A stretch of DNA of 6,580 nucleotides. Source: Sediminibacterium sp. GTDB lineage: Bacteria > Bacteroidota > Bacteroidia > Chitinophagales > Chitinophagaceae. The position numbers and the translations under genes are program-made. Below the pieces are notes generated by a model. The model did no database searches. It had not been told where the DNA came from and worked only from the letters and a program-made list of their open reading frames with translations. The DNA is taken from the NCBI GenBank assembly GCA_023256555.1, contig JALRFB010000053.1, positions 1 through 6,580 on the forward strand. Reading direction: 5' to 3'. Positions 1 to 6,467 of the stretch are shown piece after piece. Position 1 is the stretch's first letter. Each line of letters starts with the position of its first letter.

Positions 1-19
1 AATTAAACGCTGTTTAATT
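1..19. repeat. Perfect 8-bp inverted repeat upstream of the barrel gene
   Basis: AATTAAAC and GTTTAATT flank the three bases GCT, giving eight paired bases on each side. The repeat starts at the first base of the window, so it may extend further left. It ends 23 nt before the ATG at 43. It is not followed by a T-run on the + strand, so a terminator for an upstream gene is possible but not well supported. A protein-binding site is the alternative. The inverted repeat is directly visible; its function is unknown. Confidence 0.5.
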
Positions 20-42
20 AAGACCCAAAACCCAAAACTCAA

Positions 43-1158
43 ATGAAAAATATATTAATGGCACTAGTATTGCTAGTGTTTATAAGTGCACGCGCTAATG
101 CACAAGGTTGTGTTGCTATCAGAACTGTTGGTGGATTGAATACTATGGAACACGCTGGCATGATGCATATGGATAGTACTAGTAAAATGCCGGAACAAAA
201 AAAATGGGAATTTAATATTGCATATCGTTATTTTAATTCTTTCAGACATTTTAACGGAACCATTGAACAGACTCAAAGAGTCGCAGATGGAACTGAAGTA
301 AGAAATTTTAACAGAACAATTGACCTTTCTTTGGTTAGAACATTAAATGAACAATGGAGTATTGGAGTTGCTTTACCATTGATTTATAATGAGCGTTCTT
401 CTAAATATGAACATATCAGCAATTTACCAACTAGTCCAAGATTTGCCACTTCTGCAGGTGGAATAGGTGATGCAAGAATCTCTGTTTATAAATGGTTATT
501 AGCTCCAAAAGTTGGACGTAAGGGTAATTTACTTGGTGGTATTGGTTTAAAATTGCCAACAGGTAATTATAAAGCAGTGGATGATTTCACTTATAAATTA
601 AATGCTACCAGAGTTGGACCAGTGGATCAATCAATTCAACCTGGAGATGGTGGATGGGGTATTACTTTAGAACTAAGTGGATTTAGACAACTTAATGCAA
701 ATTGGAGCTTGTATGGTAATGCTTTTTATTTAATCAATCCTAGAGATAATAATGGAGTAAGTACTGCAAGAGGTGGAACGCCAACTGCTGCTGCAATTAA
801 ATACACTTCTGATGTGATGAGTGTACCCGATCAATATTTAATCAGAGCCGGGTCAAATTACACAAAAAATGCTTTGACACTTTCTTTAGGTGCGCGTTAT
901 GAGTGTATTCCAACATTTGATTTAATAGGTAAAAATTCTGGATTTAGAAGACCTGGTACTGTTATTGCAGTAGAACCAGGTGCTAACTATCAATTCAAAA
1001 AGTTTAATTTGTATGCATATGTGCCAATAGCTATATTTAGAGAGCGTAACCAAAGTCAACCAGATATTTTGAGAACCATTGATACAAAAGTATTTGCTAG
1101 AGGTGATGCTGCTTTTGCAAATTATGCATTAAATATTGGTATCGGATATAGATTCTAA
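43..1158 (+). CDS. Secreted outer-membrane beta-barrel protein, substrate unknown
   Basis: A 371-residue protein starting with a Sec signal peptide: Lys at 2, a hydrophobic core at about 4-15, and likely cleavage after ANA at 18-20. Cys23 follows, but the residues before it do not form a lipobox, so I read it as a soluble-type signal rather than a lipoprotein. The mature protein has alternating aromatic and polar strands typical of a transmembrane barrel, for example at 54-66, 94-112, 144-152, 164-172, 222-231, 277-287 and 321-332. It ends in a final strand with C-terminal Phe371, as many outer-membrane proteins do. A Met/His-rich stretch lies at 35-49. Conserved-looking blocks are VDQSIQPGDGG at 194-204, GFRRPG at 300-305 and GDAAFANY at 354-361. 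It resembles the uncharacterised Bacteroidota 'transporter' barrel proteins, loosely like the MetA-pathway porin group. That assignment is from memory, and the function is unknown. The leader just before the ATG is A/C-rich with ACCCAAA-like repeats and has no Shine-Dalgarno sequence. Confidence 0.85.
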   Translation: MKNILMALVLLVFISARANAQGCVAIRTVGGLNTMEHAGMMHMDSTSKMPEQKKWEFNIAYRYFNSFRHFNGTIEQTQRVADGTEVRNFNRTIDLSLVRTLNEQWSIGVALPLIYNERSSKYEHISNLPTSPRFATSAGGIGDARISVYKWLLAPKVGRKGNLLGGIGLKLPTGNYKAVDDFTYKLNATRVGPVDQSIQPGDGGWGITLELSGFRQLNANWSLYGNAFYLINPRDNNGVSTARGGTPTAAAIKYTSDVMSVPDQYLIRAGSNYTKNALTLSLGARYECIPTFDLIGKNSGFRRPGTVIAVEPGANYQFKKFNLYAYVPIAIFRERNQSQPDILRTIDTKVFARGDAAFANYALNIGIGYRF

Positions 1159-3090
1159 CAAAGCAAATCCATAACCAGGTAAGACAAAATATTCGTTGTC
1201 ATTGCCTACTTGGTGAACAAGGCCAGTCCAGTAATCTTTTAGCTGGGCTGGCCTTTCTCCATGCTCTTTAAAAGCATACCAAGTAATAAAAGAAGCTGTA
1301 CTCTTATAATTAAATAAGCAATACAATTTTTTATTATCATATGCCCTTATAAAACTAGCAACATGAATATTATGGGGGGTCATCCATGTTACATTTTTAA
1401 AATCACTTAAAATTTCTAAAGCATTTCTAGTAGCAATTAATTTCTTTGTCGCATTAAAAATAGTCTCTTCAAAAGTTCCGCTAGTTTTTCTTTTTTCGTT
1501 TCTATCCCAGTTCATAATAGGTCGGTGCATCCAACGATTATCATAACTTTTCCCAGGATCTTGTAGATAACTATAGTCGTTGGTATACGCTAACTCGTCT
1601 CCGTAGAATAACATAGGTATGCCTCCCATAAACATAGAATGTGCCTGCATCAAAATAATTTTCTTCAATGCATCTTCAATCGCTGGGGTATGATTCCATT
1701 CCACGGCTTTTTCTAATCCACATAATGAAGCCAGAGATCCACTAATTCTTGCGTCACCTGTTTTGGGATTCACAGAAAATAATGCGCCAGCTGAAGGAGA
1801 ACCTTCATGCCATCCTGCAAAATAATTCTTTAAATAAGTTCTGTGTTGGTATGCGTTGAATCCAGCTCTTTCAATCATATAATCATCATAGCCCAATCCA
1901 ATATCATCATGACATCTTGTATAAGAAATCCAAGTGCAACCATAAGGCTTTTGTAAAATAGGATGTTGTGCAGATAGCATTACTCTGGTATCACCAGTAG
2001 CTAATGCATCCCATTGTAAGGCCATTTGAGTGGCGTTATATGCAACATCACATTCTCTAGCAAGATAGTTGTCAGTGCCAAAATATTTAATAATCTCGTC
2101 TGGCGCTACAATGGCTTCTCCTAATAATGCCATACCTGGTGTCGCCACCATCACGCATTGTTTAATTAATCTCAATAAAGTATGCGCCTTAGGTAGGTTT
2201 TGGCAAGTCGTTCCTAATTCTTTCCAAATAAATGCAGGTGCATCAATTCTTAAAATATCCACGCCTAAATTTCCGTAATGCAATACATTGTCTAACATGG
2301 CTACTAACACCGCTGGATTAGTATAATTTAAATCCCATTGATAATGATGAAACACTGTCATCACCCATTTATTACATGCTTCAATATATGTGAAACTCCC
2401 TGGAGAAGATTCAGGGAAAATCTCGGGCATGGTTTGATCTAATTGATTAGGGATATCTCTGTTATCATAGAAATAAAAGAAATCTTGATAGTATTTATCA
2501 CCTGCTTTTGCTTTTTGAGCCCATTCATGATGATGTGATGTATGATTCAAAACAATGTCCAACATTAAATACATATTGTTGGCATTCATTTTTTTGATGA
2601 GTTCATTTAGGTCTTCATTGCTGCCAAATCTTGCATCCACTTTTCTAAAGTTGGAAACCGCATAACCACCGTCACTTTCTCCTTCAGGACTTTCAAAAAC
2701 AGGCATTAGGTGTAAAAAATTAACACCTAGTTCGTCAAAGTAGTTTAATTTTTCTGCTAAACCTTTTAAGCTGCCGGCAAATCTATCTACATATAAACTC
2801 ATGCCAGTAATTTGATTGCTCAAAAACCAATTGCCTTTTTTTTCTTTCGCTACATCTTTTTTTAAGAGTGTGCTAGACCTATCTTGGTAAGTTTTAATTA
2901 AACTAAGCAACAAATTATCAAAACATGCATTTCTATTTGGATGATCTCCGTAGATATAATTGAATAATTCTTCAATTGTATCTAAATGTGATAAAAATCT
3001 TTGTGCAAAAGCAGCGTCTTTTTTCTTTGTATCAATTTTATTTGTTTGAAGCAGATTTGCTCCAAATTCTTGTAAGGCATTCGTGTTCAC
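1129..3090 (-). CDS. Amylosucrase-type glycoside hydrolase (GH13 subfamily 4)
   Basis: A 653-residue enzyme, close to the usual length of about 630-650 for amylosucrase. The family converts sucrose to fructose plus an alpha-1,4-glucan; close relatives are plain sucrose hydrolases. From remembered Neisseria polysaccharea amylosucrase, the active site is complete: nucleophile Asp283 in LGVDILRID, acid/base Glu325 in GEAIVAP, transition-state Asp395 in CHDDIG, His183 in LNHTS, Arg281, and the pocket pair Asp140 (SDGGY) and Arg519 (DNRW). The sucrose-binding positions Asp396 and Arg448 are also kept. The aligned position of Neisseria Arg226 appears to be Pro222. Domain order is a helical N-terminal domain (about 1-90), the TIM barrel with the B' insertion (about 397-465), and a C-terminal beta domain from about 555. 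There is no signal peptide, so it should be cytosolic. The start is GTG at 3090: an in-frame stop lies 18 nt upstream and no ATG occurs before codon 97. It is the last gene of a three-gene unit, 20 nt after the fructokinase. The last nine codons and stop overlap the convergent barrel gene. Confidence 0.9.
   Translation of the reverse strand: MNTNALQEFGANLLQTNKIDTKKKDAAFAQRFLSHLDTIEELFNYIYGDHPNRNACFDNLLLSLIKTYQDRSSTLLKKDVAKEKKGNWFLSNQITGMSLYVDRFAGSLKGLAEKLNYFDELGVNFLHLMPVFESPEGESDGGYAVSNFRKVDARFGSNEDLNELIKKMNANNMYLMLDIVLNHTSHHHEWAQKAKAGDKYYQDFFYFYDNRDIPNQLDQTMPEIFPESSPGSFTYIEACNKWVMTVFHHYQWDLNYTNPAVLVAMLDNVLHYGNLGVDILRIDAPAFIWKELGTTCQNLPKAHTLLRLIKQCVMVATPGMALLGEAIVAPDEIIKYFGTDNYLARECDVAYNATQMALQWDALATGDTRVMLSAQHPILQKPYGCTWISYTRCHDDIGLGYDDYMIERAGFNAYQHRTYLKNYFAGWHEGSPSAGALFSVNPKTGDARISGSLASLCGLEKAVEWNHTPAIEDALKKIILMQAHSMFMGGIPMLFYGDELAYTNDYSYLQDPGKSYDNRWMHRPIMNWDRNEKRKTSGTFEETIFNATKKLIATRNALEILSDFKNVTWMTPHNIHVASFIRAYDNKKLYCLFNYKSTASFITWYAFKEHGERPAQLKDYWTGLVHQVGNDNEYFVLPGYGFALLESISDTNI
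1219..1255 (+). terminator. Candidate terminator hairpin of the barrel gene, inside the opposing CDS
   Basis: Positions 1219-1231 pair with 1243-1255. This gives 13 pairs, 12 Watson-Crick and one G-U (1227-1247), around an 11-nt loop. The stem is GC-rich for this AT-rich region and is followed by TTTCTCC at 1254-1260, only a weak U tract. It starts 61 nt after the stop of the + strand barrel gene, where a terminator would be expected. It lies within the C-terminal coding part of the minus-strand amylosucrase. In the minus-strand transcript the G-U becomes an A-C mismatch, so the full stem forms only in + strand RNA. Terminator function is inferred. Confidence 0.5.
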
Positions 3091-3110
3091 AGCTCGGTCT
3101 AAAGTTTATA

Positions 3111-4064
3111 TTAATTAAAAATCGTTTTATTTAAATGTTTAAATGCTTCCATAGCACCCATAAATTCACAGGTTCTTGCCCCTGCTTTATTAGCATTGCT
3201 TATAATTTTTTTCCATTCATCCAACTGAATACTTTCAAGTAAACTAGGGTTGCTATCTATTAATTGGAATAATACTGCACCAACAAAAGCATCACCTGCG
3301 CCAGTAGCGTCTACAGGCGTTATACTAATACTACCAATCATTTCTAAATGATCTCCTACAGACAATAATGTTCCTTCTTTACCCATTGTGATGGCAAAAA
3401 TGGCATTGGACCTTTTTCTTAATGCAGCTGCTGCATGTTGAACAGTATCACAGCCAGTAATTAACATTGCTTCTTCGTCGCTTAGTTTGAAAATATGTGC
3501 TTGCTCTATAAAAGGCCAACACTGATCTATAAAACTTTTGGTATTGTTAGGGAATAATAGATGTCTATAATTTGGGTCAAAGCTAATGATGGCTCCTGCT
3601 TTTTTAGCCTTCTCTAATAAATGGGTGTATGCTAATTGCAAAGGTCCAGGTAGAAAACCAGTCGCAGATCCAAAATGAACGATACTATAATCGCTTAAAT
3701 CAATTCCGTTTAAATCTTCTATACTTAATTGGCCATCCGCACCTCTATTAAAATAAAAATCTCTTTCACCATCTTCCATTAAAGAAACAAATGCAAAAGT
3801 GGTAAAATGATCTTGGTCTTGCAATACCCATTTTGTATCAACTCCCATTTCTTTTAATAAATCAATGATATGATTGCCAAAAGGGTCTTTCCCTACTTTA
3901 GCTGCCATATCTACTCCTGCACCTAATGCAGCAATGGCAGCAGCCACATTTGCTGGAGCACCACCTGCTTTTTTTAAAAAATTTTGCCCCTTTGCTAAAC
4001 TTGATCCACGATCTGTACAGATCATATCAATTAATGCTTCTCCAATACACAAAACTTTCTTCAT
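3111..4064 (-). CDS. Fructokinase, PfkB family carbohydrate kinase
   Basis: A 317-residue kinase of the ribokinase/PfkB fold, of normal length. It shows signature 1 at 34-48 (GGAPANVAAAIAALG) and signature 2 at 252-260 (DATGAGDAF), which holds the anion hole and the catalytic base Asp258. FDPNYR at 162-167 is typical of fructokinases of this family. The N-terminal strand VLCIGEALID at 4-13 opens the substrate domain. The expected reaction is ATP-dependent phosphorylation of fructose to fructose 6-phosphate in the cytosol. The family includes kinases for other sugars and nucleosides, so the substrate rests partly on context: it sits between a sugar symporter (11 nt upstream) and an amylosucrase-type enzyme (20 nt downstream) that would release free fructose. 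It starts at the ATG at 4064, with an A/T-rich leader and no Shine-Dalgarno sequence. Confidence 0.9.
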   Translation of the reverse strand: MKKVLCIGEALIDMICTDRGSSLAKGQNFLKKAGGAPANVAAAIAALGAGVDMAAKVGKDPFGNHIIDLLKEMGVDTKWVLQDQDHFTTFAFVSLMEDGERDFYFNRGADGQLSIEDLNGIDLSDYSIVHFGSATGFLPGPLQLAYTHLLEKAKKAGAIISFDPNYRHLLFPNNTKSFIDQCWPFIEQAHIFKLSDEEAMLITGCDTVQHAAAALRKRSNAIFAITMGKEGTLLSVGDHLEMIGSISITPVDATGAGDAFVGAVLFQLIDSNPSLLESIQLDEWKKIISNANKAGARTCEFMGAMEAFKHLNKTIFN

Positions 4065-4075
4065 ACAATTTTTTA

Positions 4076-5413
4076 TTAATGCCCTATAGTAGGTATTTGA
4101 ATATCTTTTGAATCTTTTGTTTGCTTATCAGTTTGAATCAACAAGGTTAATCCAGCTGCAATAATTAAAAATACACCTCCAAAACTTATTGCTTTGCCAG
4201 GATCATTGTTTAAGAAATGTTTCAAAATATATCCAAAACTGATGTTTTGAATTAACATAGGAATTACAATCATCATGTTGATAATACCCATATACACACC
4301 ATATTTTTCTTTTGGTATTTTATGTACAACCAACAAATAGGGAATACCCATCATGCTTGCCCATGCAATACCGAATCCGGTCATTGGAATAAATAATGCA
4401 TTCTTATCAGTTATATGTGGGAAGATTAATAAGCCCACTCCAGCTAATACCAAGCAAATGATATGTATTAATTTAGGACTTATTTTTTTAGCCAACCAAA
4501 GTAATCCAAACGCAGATAAAAAAGTTACTACATTATACCATCCATTCACTAATCCTGTCCATCCAACTGCTTCATCATATGCGGGGTTATTTTGATAAAC
4601 AGTTGTATTCCAAACTGACTGAGCTATACTCTTTGAAGCGTTTTGCCAATAACAGAATAGTGCATACCATTGAAACATATATACTAAACCTAATTGCCAC
4701 ATCACTTTGGGCATATCTTTAATAGCTGATGCGATTTCAATAAAAGGCGTCCAGATTTTTAAAGGCTCACTTTTTAGTTTTTCTAATTCTTCTGTGGTTG
4801 GAGGAATTTCTGGGGTTTTTATGACAGACCAGGTAACAGATGCAATAGAACATATAGTGCCTAAAAAGAAACTAGCATATACCCAATATGGTAAGCTTCC
4901 ATAATGTCCTGTAATTTTTTTCTGGAAAACAAACAAAGAAAGATTTGCAAGGGTAATACCTAATCCAGTAAAAAAACTTTGTGTTAAAAAACCTGCAGCA
5001 TGTTGTTCTTGCGGAAGTTTATCTGCAATAAAAGCACGGTAAGGTTCCATGGCTGTATTGTTCGCTGCATCCAATATCCATAATAAACCAACAGCCATCC
5101 ATAATGCACTACTAAAGGGGTATAAAAACAAACAAAGACTGCACATGATCGCTCCAATCATGAAATAGGGCTTTCTTCTTCCAAATTTGGGAGACCATGT
5201 TTTATCACTCATTGCTCCAATGATGGGTTGGATTAACAAACCAGTCATAGGTCCTGCTAAATTCATTAATGGAATTTGATCTGGACTTGCACCCAACATA
5301 TCATAGATAGGATTGACTGCGGATTGTTGTAATCCGAAACTATATTGAATCCCTAAAAAACCAACATTCATGTTGATGATTTGAGTAAAACTCAACTTGG
5401 GTTTAAAAGACAT
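4076..5413 (-). CDS. Sugar:cation symporter of the SUT/SLC45-like (GPH/MFS) type, probably for sucrose
   Basis: A 445-residue membrane protein with about twelve hydrophobic segments in two halves of six, split by a hydrophilic loop at about 199-222. The first helix region GIQYSFGLQQSAVNPIYDMLG (21-41) and the loop 2-3 motif GAMSDKTWSPKFGRRKPY (66-83) match the pattern of plant and bacterial sucrose transporters and the SLC45 group. The segment YLLVVHKIPKEKYGVYMGIINMM (359-381) corresponds to another conserved block of that group. It should sit in the inner membrane and import a disaccharide with a cation. Sucrose is inferred from the downstream fructokinase and amylosucrase; maltose-type sugars remain possible. 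I chose the ATG at 5413. A longer reading needs a TTG at 5437 and adds eight polar residues that improve no domain. First gene of the three-gene unit. Confidence 0.88.
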   Translation of the reverse strand: MSFKPKLSFTQIINMNVGFLGIQYSFGLQQSAVNPIYDMLGASPDQIPLMNLAGPMTGLLIQPIIGAMSDKTWSPKFGRRKPYFMIGAIMCSLCLFLYPFSSALWMAVGLLWILDAANNTAMEPYRAFIADKLPQEQHAAGFLTQSFFTGLGITLANLSLFVFQKKITGHYGSLPYWVYASFFLGTICSIASVTWSVIKTPEIPPTTEELEKLKSEPLKIWTPFIEIASAIKDMPKVMWQLGLVYMFQWYALFCYWQNASKSIAQSVWNTTVYQNNPAYDEAVGWTGLVNGWYNVVTFLSAFGLLWLAKKISPKLIHIICLVLAGVGLLIFPHITDKNALFIPMTGFGIAWASMMGIPYLLVVHKIPKEKYGVYMGIINMMIVIPMLIQNISFGYILKHFLNNDPGKAISFGGVFLIIAAGLTLLIQTDKQTKDSKDIQIPTIGH

Positions 5414-5446
5414 AATCTTTTCATTTTGGTTTAGCAATGCGTTTTC

Positions 5447-5454
5447 TAAATATA
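5447..5454 (-). promoter_or_regulatory. Weak candidate -7 element for the sucrose gene unit
   Basis: On the minus strand this reads TATATTTA, seven of eight matches to the Bacteroidota -7 consensus TAnnTTTG. It is placed so that transcription would begin roughly 25-30 nt before the symporter ATG. I see no good TTTG-like -33 element at the right distance, and no exact TAnnTTTG exists on the minus strand of the spacer. Tentative. Confidence 0.25.
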
Positions 5455-5494
5455 GTCATTTTGTTATTTTGACACTTTAATTGATGAATCGAAA

Positions 5495-5509
5495 TTGAAT
5501 TTTATTCAA
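5495..5509. repeat. Inverted repeat in the divergent spacer
   Basis: TTGAAT and ATTCAA are separated by TTT, giving six paired bases per arm. It lies about 25 bp, centre to centre, from the LacI-type palindrome at 5522-5533, between the two divergent genes. It could be a regulator site. In so AT-rich a spacer chance is a serious alternative. Confidence 0.35.
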
Positions 5510-5521
5510 ATAACTTTTATC

Positions 5522-5533
5522 GAAAACGTTTGC
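5522..5533. promoter_or_regulatory. LacI-type operator-like palindrome
   Basis: GAAAACGTTTGC has the exact core palindrome AAACGTTT (5524-5531), a central CG and matching outer G/C, so five of six base pairs are symmetric. LacI-family sugar regulators characteristically bind short palindromes with a central CG. Its place upstream of a sugar-use operon fits such a role. It also lies 6 nt before the + strand -7 element at 5540-5547, inside the presumed spacer of that promoter. No regulator gene is in the window, so the identification is inference from site shape and context. Confidence 0.5.
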
Positions 5534-5539
5534 ACTGCT

Positions 5540-5547
5540 TATCTTTG
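5540..5547 (+). promoter_or_regulatory. Candidate -7 promoter element for the YcxB-like gene
   Basis: TATCTTTG is an exact match to TAnnTTTG, the -7 element of Bacteroidota primary-sigma promoters. It would start transcription about 20 nt before the ATG at 5573. At the -33 distance only CTTTTAT (5514-5520) is found, a poor match to TTTG, so activity may be weak or need an activator. Confidence 0.5.
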
Positions 5548-5572
5548 AGCCAATCATTATAAATCAAGCTTC

Positions 5573-6031
5573 ATGGCATTCATATTACATTTCCAAAAAT
5601 CATCTGTATTGCAGGCTTTGAGATATCATTTTATCAAACAATCAGAGATCAAGACCTTGATGGTAATTGTGAATATATATGCAATAACCACTGCGATTCT
5701 TTTGTATTATAAAAAGATAAGGCCAGAATTATTCCTTTTAGGATCTGTTTTATGGATAGTACTCATGTTATTGTTCTGGTATATTTTACCTTGGTGGTTT
5801 TATAAGAAAACACAATTGTTTAGGTACGATTGGCAATTTAGTTATGACCATCAAGGGGCTAGTTTAGTTTGTGATCATGGGGAGGCGGCTTGGAATTGGT
5901 CTGAAGTGCAACATTATTTTGAGAGTCCTTTATTTTTTCACTTTTATTTTGGGCCAAAATCCTTTTTTATTATCCCCAAACAGCCCTTTTCGGCAGAAAA
6001 TCAGCATGAAATTAGGGGCTTTCTGAAGTGA
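5573..6031 (+). CDS. YcxB-like small membrane protein, function unknown
   Basis: A 152-residue protein with two N-terminal membrane helices at about 27-46 and 52-75, the second ending in an aromatic Trp/Tyr-rich boundary (YILPWWFYKK). A cytoplasmic tail of about 75 residues follows. The tail carries WNWSEVQHYFES (107-118) and FFIIPKQPF (131-139), the pattern of the YcxB-like C-terminal domain, in which a Trp-x-x-ϕ strand is followed by a conserved IPK-x-x-F turn. No biochemical role is established for this family that I can apply here. It starts at the ATG at 5573, about 20 nt after a predicted transcription start. It is divergent from the sucrose genes across a shared 159-bp spacer, so co-regulation is possible but unproven. 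The family call comes from motif memory; the two-helix-plus-tail layout is directly visible. Confidence 0.75.
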   Translation: MAFILHFQKSSVLQALRYHFIKQSEIKTLMVIVNIYAITTAILLYYKKIRPELFLLGSVLWIVLMLLFWYILPWWFYKKTQLFRYDWQFSYDHQGASLVCDHGEAAWNWSEVQHYFESPLFFHFYFGPKSFFIIPKQPFSAENQHEIRGFLK

Positions 6032-6103
6032 TTTTTACCTACGAAATTGCTGCTAATTGTTAGTTTTAAACCTTTATTGGGCATATTTAGCTCTAATTTT
6101 ACC

Positions 6104-6123
6104 ATTGTGCATAATTGTGCAAA
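6104..6123 (+). repeat. Tandem 10-bp repeat upstream of the acpP promoter
   Basis: ATTGTGCATA is followed at once by ATTGTGCAAA, identical at nine of ten positions. The period is one DNA helical turn, so both copies face the same side. They end about 40 nt before the acpP -7 element, where an activator or repressor could sit. No known regulator is recognised. Confidence 0.4.
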
Positions 6124-6163
6124 CAAAAAAGTAAATAAAATATGTCTTTTTTAACAAAAAGTA

Positions 6164-6171
6164 TATTTTTG
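6164..6171 (+). promoter_or_regulatory. acpP promoter, -7 element
   Basis: TATTTTTG matches TAnnTTTG exactly and predicts transcription starting near 6178, leaving a leader of about 18 nt before the acpP ATG at 6196. The -33 region (around 6140-6144) lacks a clear TTTG. A- and T-tracts at 6125-6130 and 6147-6152 lie just upstream and may help promoter strength. This placement argues against translation from the in-frame ATG at 6142. Confidence 0.6.
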
Positions 6172-6195
6172 CGGCGTAAACAAAAACTATTTACA

Positions 6196-6432
6196 ATGTC
6201 AGACATCGCATCAAGAGTTAAGAAAATCATCGTTGACAAATTAGGCGTTGATGAAGCAGAAGTTACTAACGAAGCATCATTCACAAATGATTTGGGAGCT
6301 GATTCATTAGACACTGTTGAATTAATTATGGAGTTCGAAAAAGAATTCAACATTTCTATTCCAGACGAGCAAGCAGAAACTATTACAACCGTAGGTCAAG
6401 CTGTTGCTTATATCGAAGAGCACGCGAAATAA
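6196..6432 (+). CDS. acpP: Acyl carrier protein
   Basis: A 78-residue acidic protein, the normal size of fatty-acid-synthesis acyl carrier protein. The motif [17 protein letters not shown] at 32-48 contains Ser37, the attachment site for the 4'-phosphopantetheine arm that carries the growing acyl chain. The helix I start ([17 protein letters not shown]), the [11 protein letters not shown] loop and the C-terminal [12 protein letters not shown] helix are all present, with no gaps. An in-frame ATG at 6142 would add 18 basic and hydrophobic residues. I reject it because it lies upstream of the predicted transcription start and is not part of the family. The gene is followed 93 nt later by fabF, the common acpP-fabF order. 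The cytosolic protein serves fatty-acid and lipid synthesis and should be strongly expressed. Confidence 0.97.
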   Translation: MSDIASRVKKIIVDKLGVDEAEVTNEASFTNDLGADSLDTVELIMEFEKEFNISIPDEQAETITTVGQAVAYIEEHAK

Positions 6433-6467
6433 TTTTTATTTCAAGCTGAATCATCGGCATATTTTTC

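Noticed and set aside
73..276. Antisense reading frame within the barrel gene
   Set aside because: No recognisable domain or start signals; it is explained by the strong coding signal on the other strand. The same holds for the short + strand frames inside the minus-strand sucrose genes (2069-2278, 3874-4111, 4353-4595, 4707-4904) and the minus frame over acpP (6099-6353).
1092..1122. ATTTGC/GCAAAT inverted repeat as terminator of the minus-strand sucrose genes
   Set aside because: Only six AT-rich pairs with a 19-nt loop and no U-run; not distinguishable from chance.
5414..5437. TTG start adding eight residues to the symporter
   Set aside because: The ATG at 5413 begins the family-like sequence, and the added residues are polar and unmatched to any domain.
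5946..5960. 15-bp palindrome ATTTTGG-G-CCAAAAT
   Set aside because: It sits inside the YcxB-like coding region over the codons for FYFGPK, has no flanking promoter or T-run, and is probably chance.
6125..6152. AAAAAAG/CTTTTTT inverted repeat as a terminator for the YcxB-like gene
   Set aside because: The stem has only one G-C pair and a 14-nt loop, so it would not be stable RNA. A- and T-tracts next to a promoter are a simpler reading.
6142..6195. In-frame ATG extension of acpP by 18 residues
   Set aside because: It lies upstream of the TATTTTTG promoter element, encodes residues foreign to acyl carrier proteins, and the ATG at 6196 gives the standard 78-residue protein.
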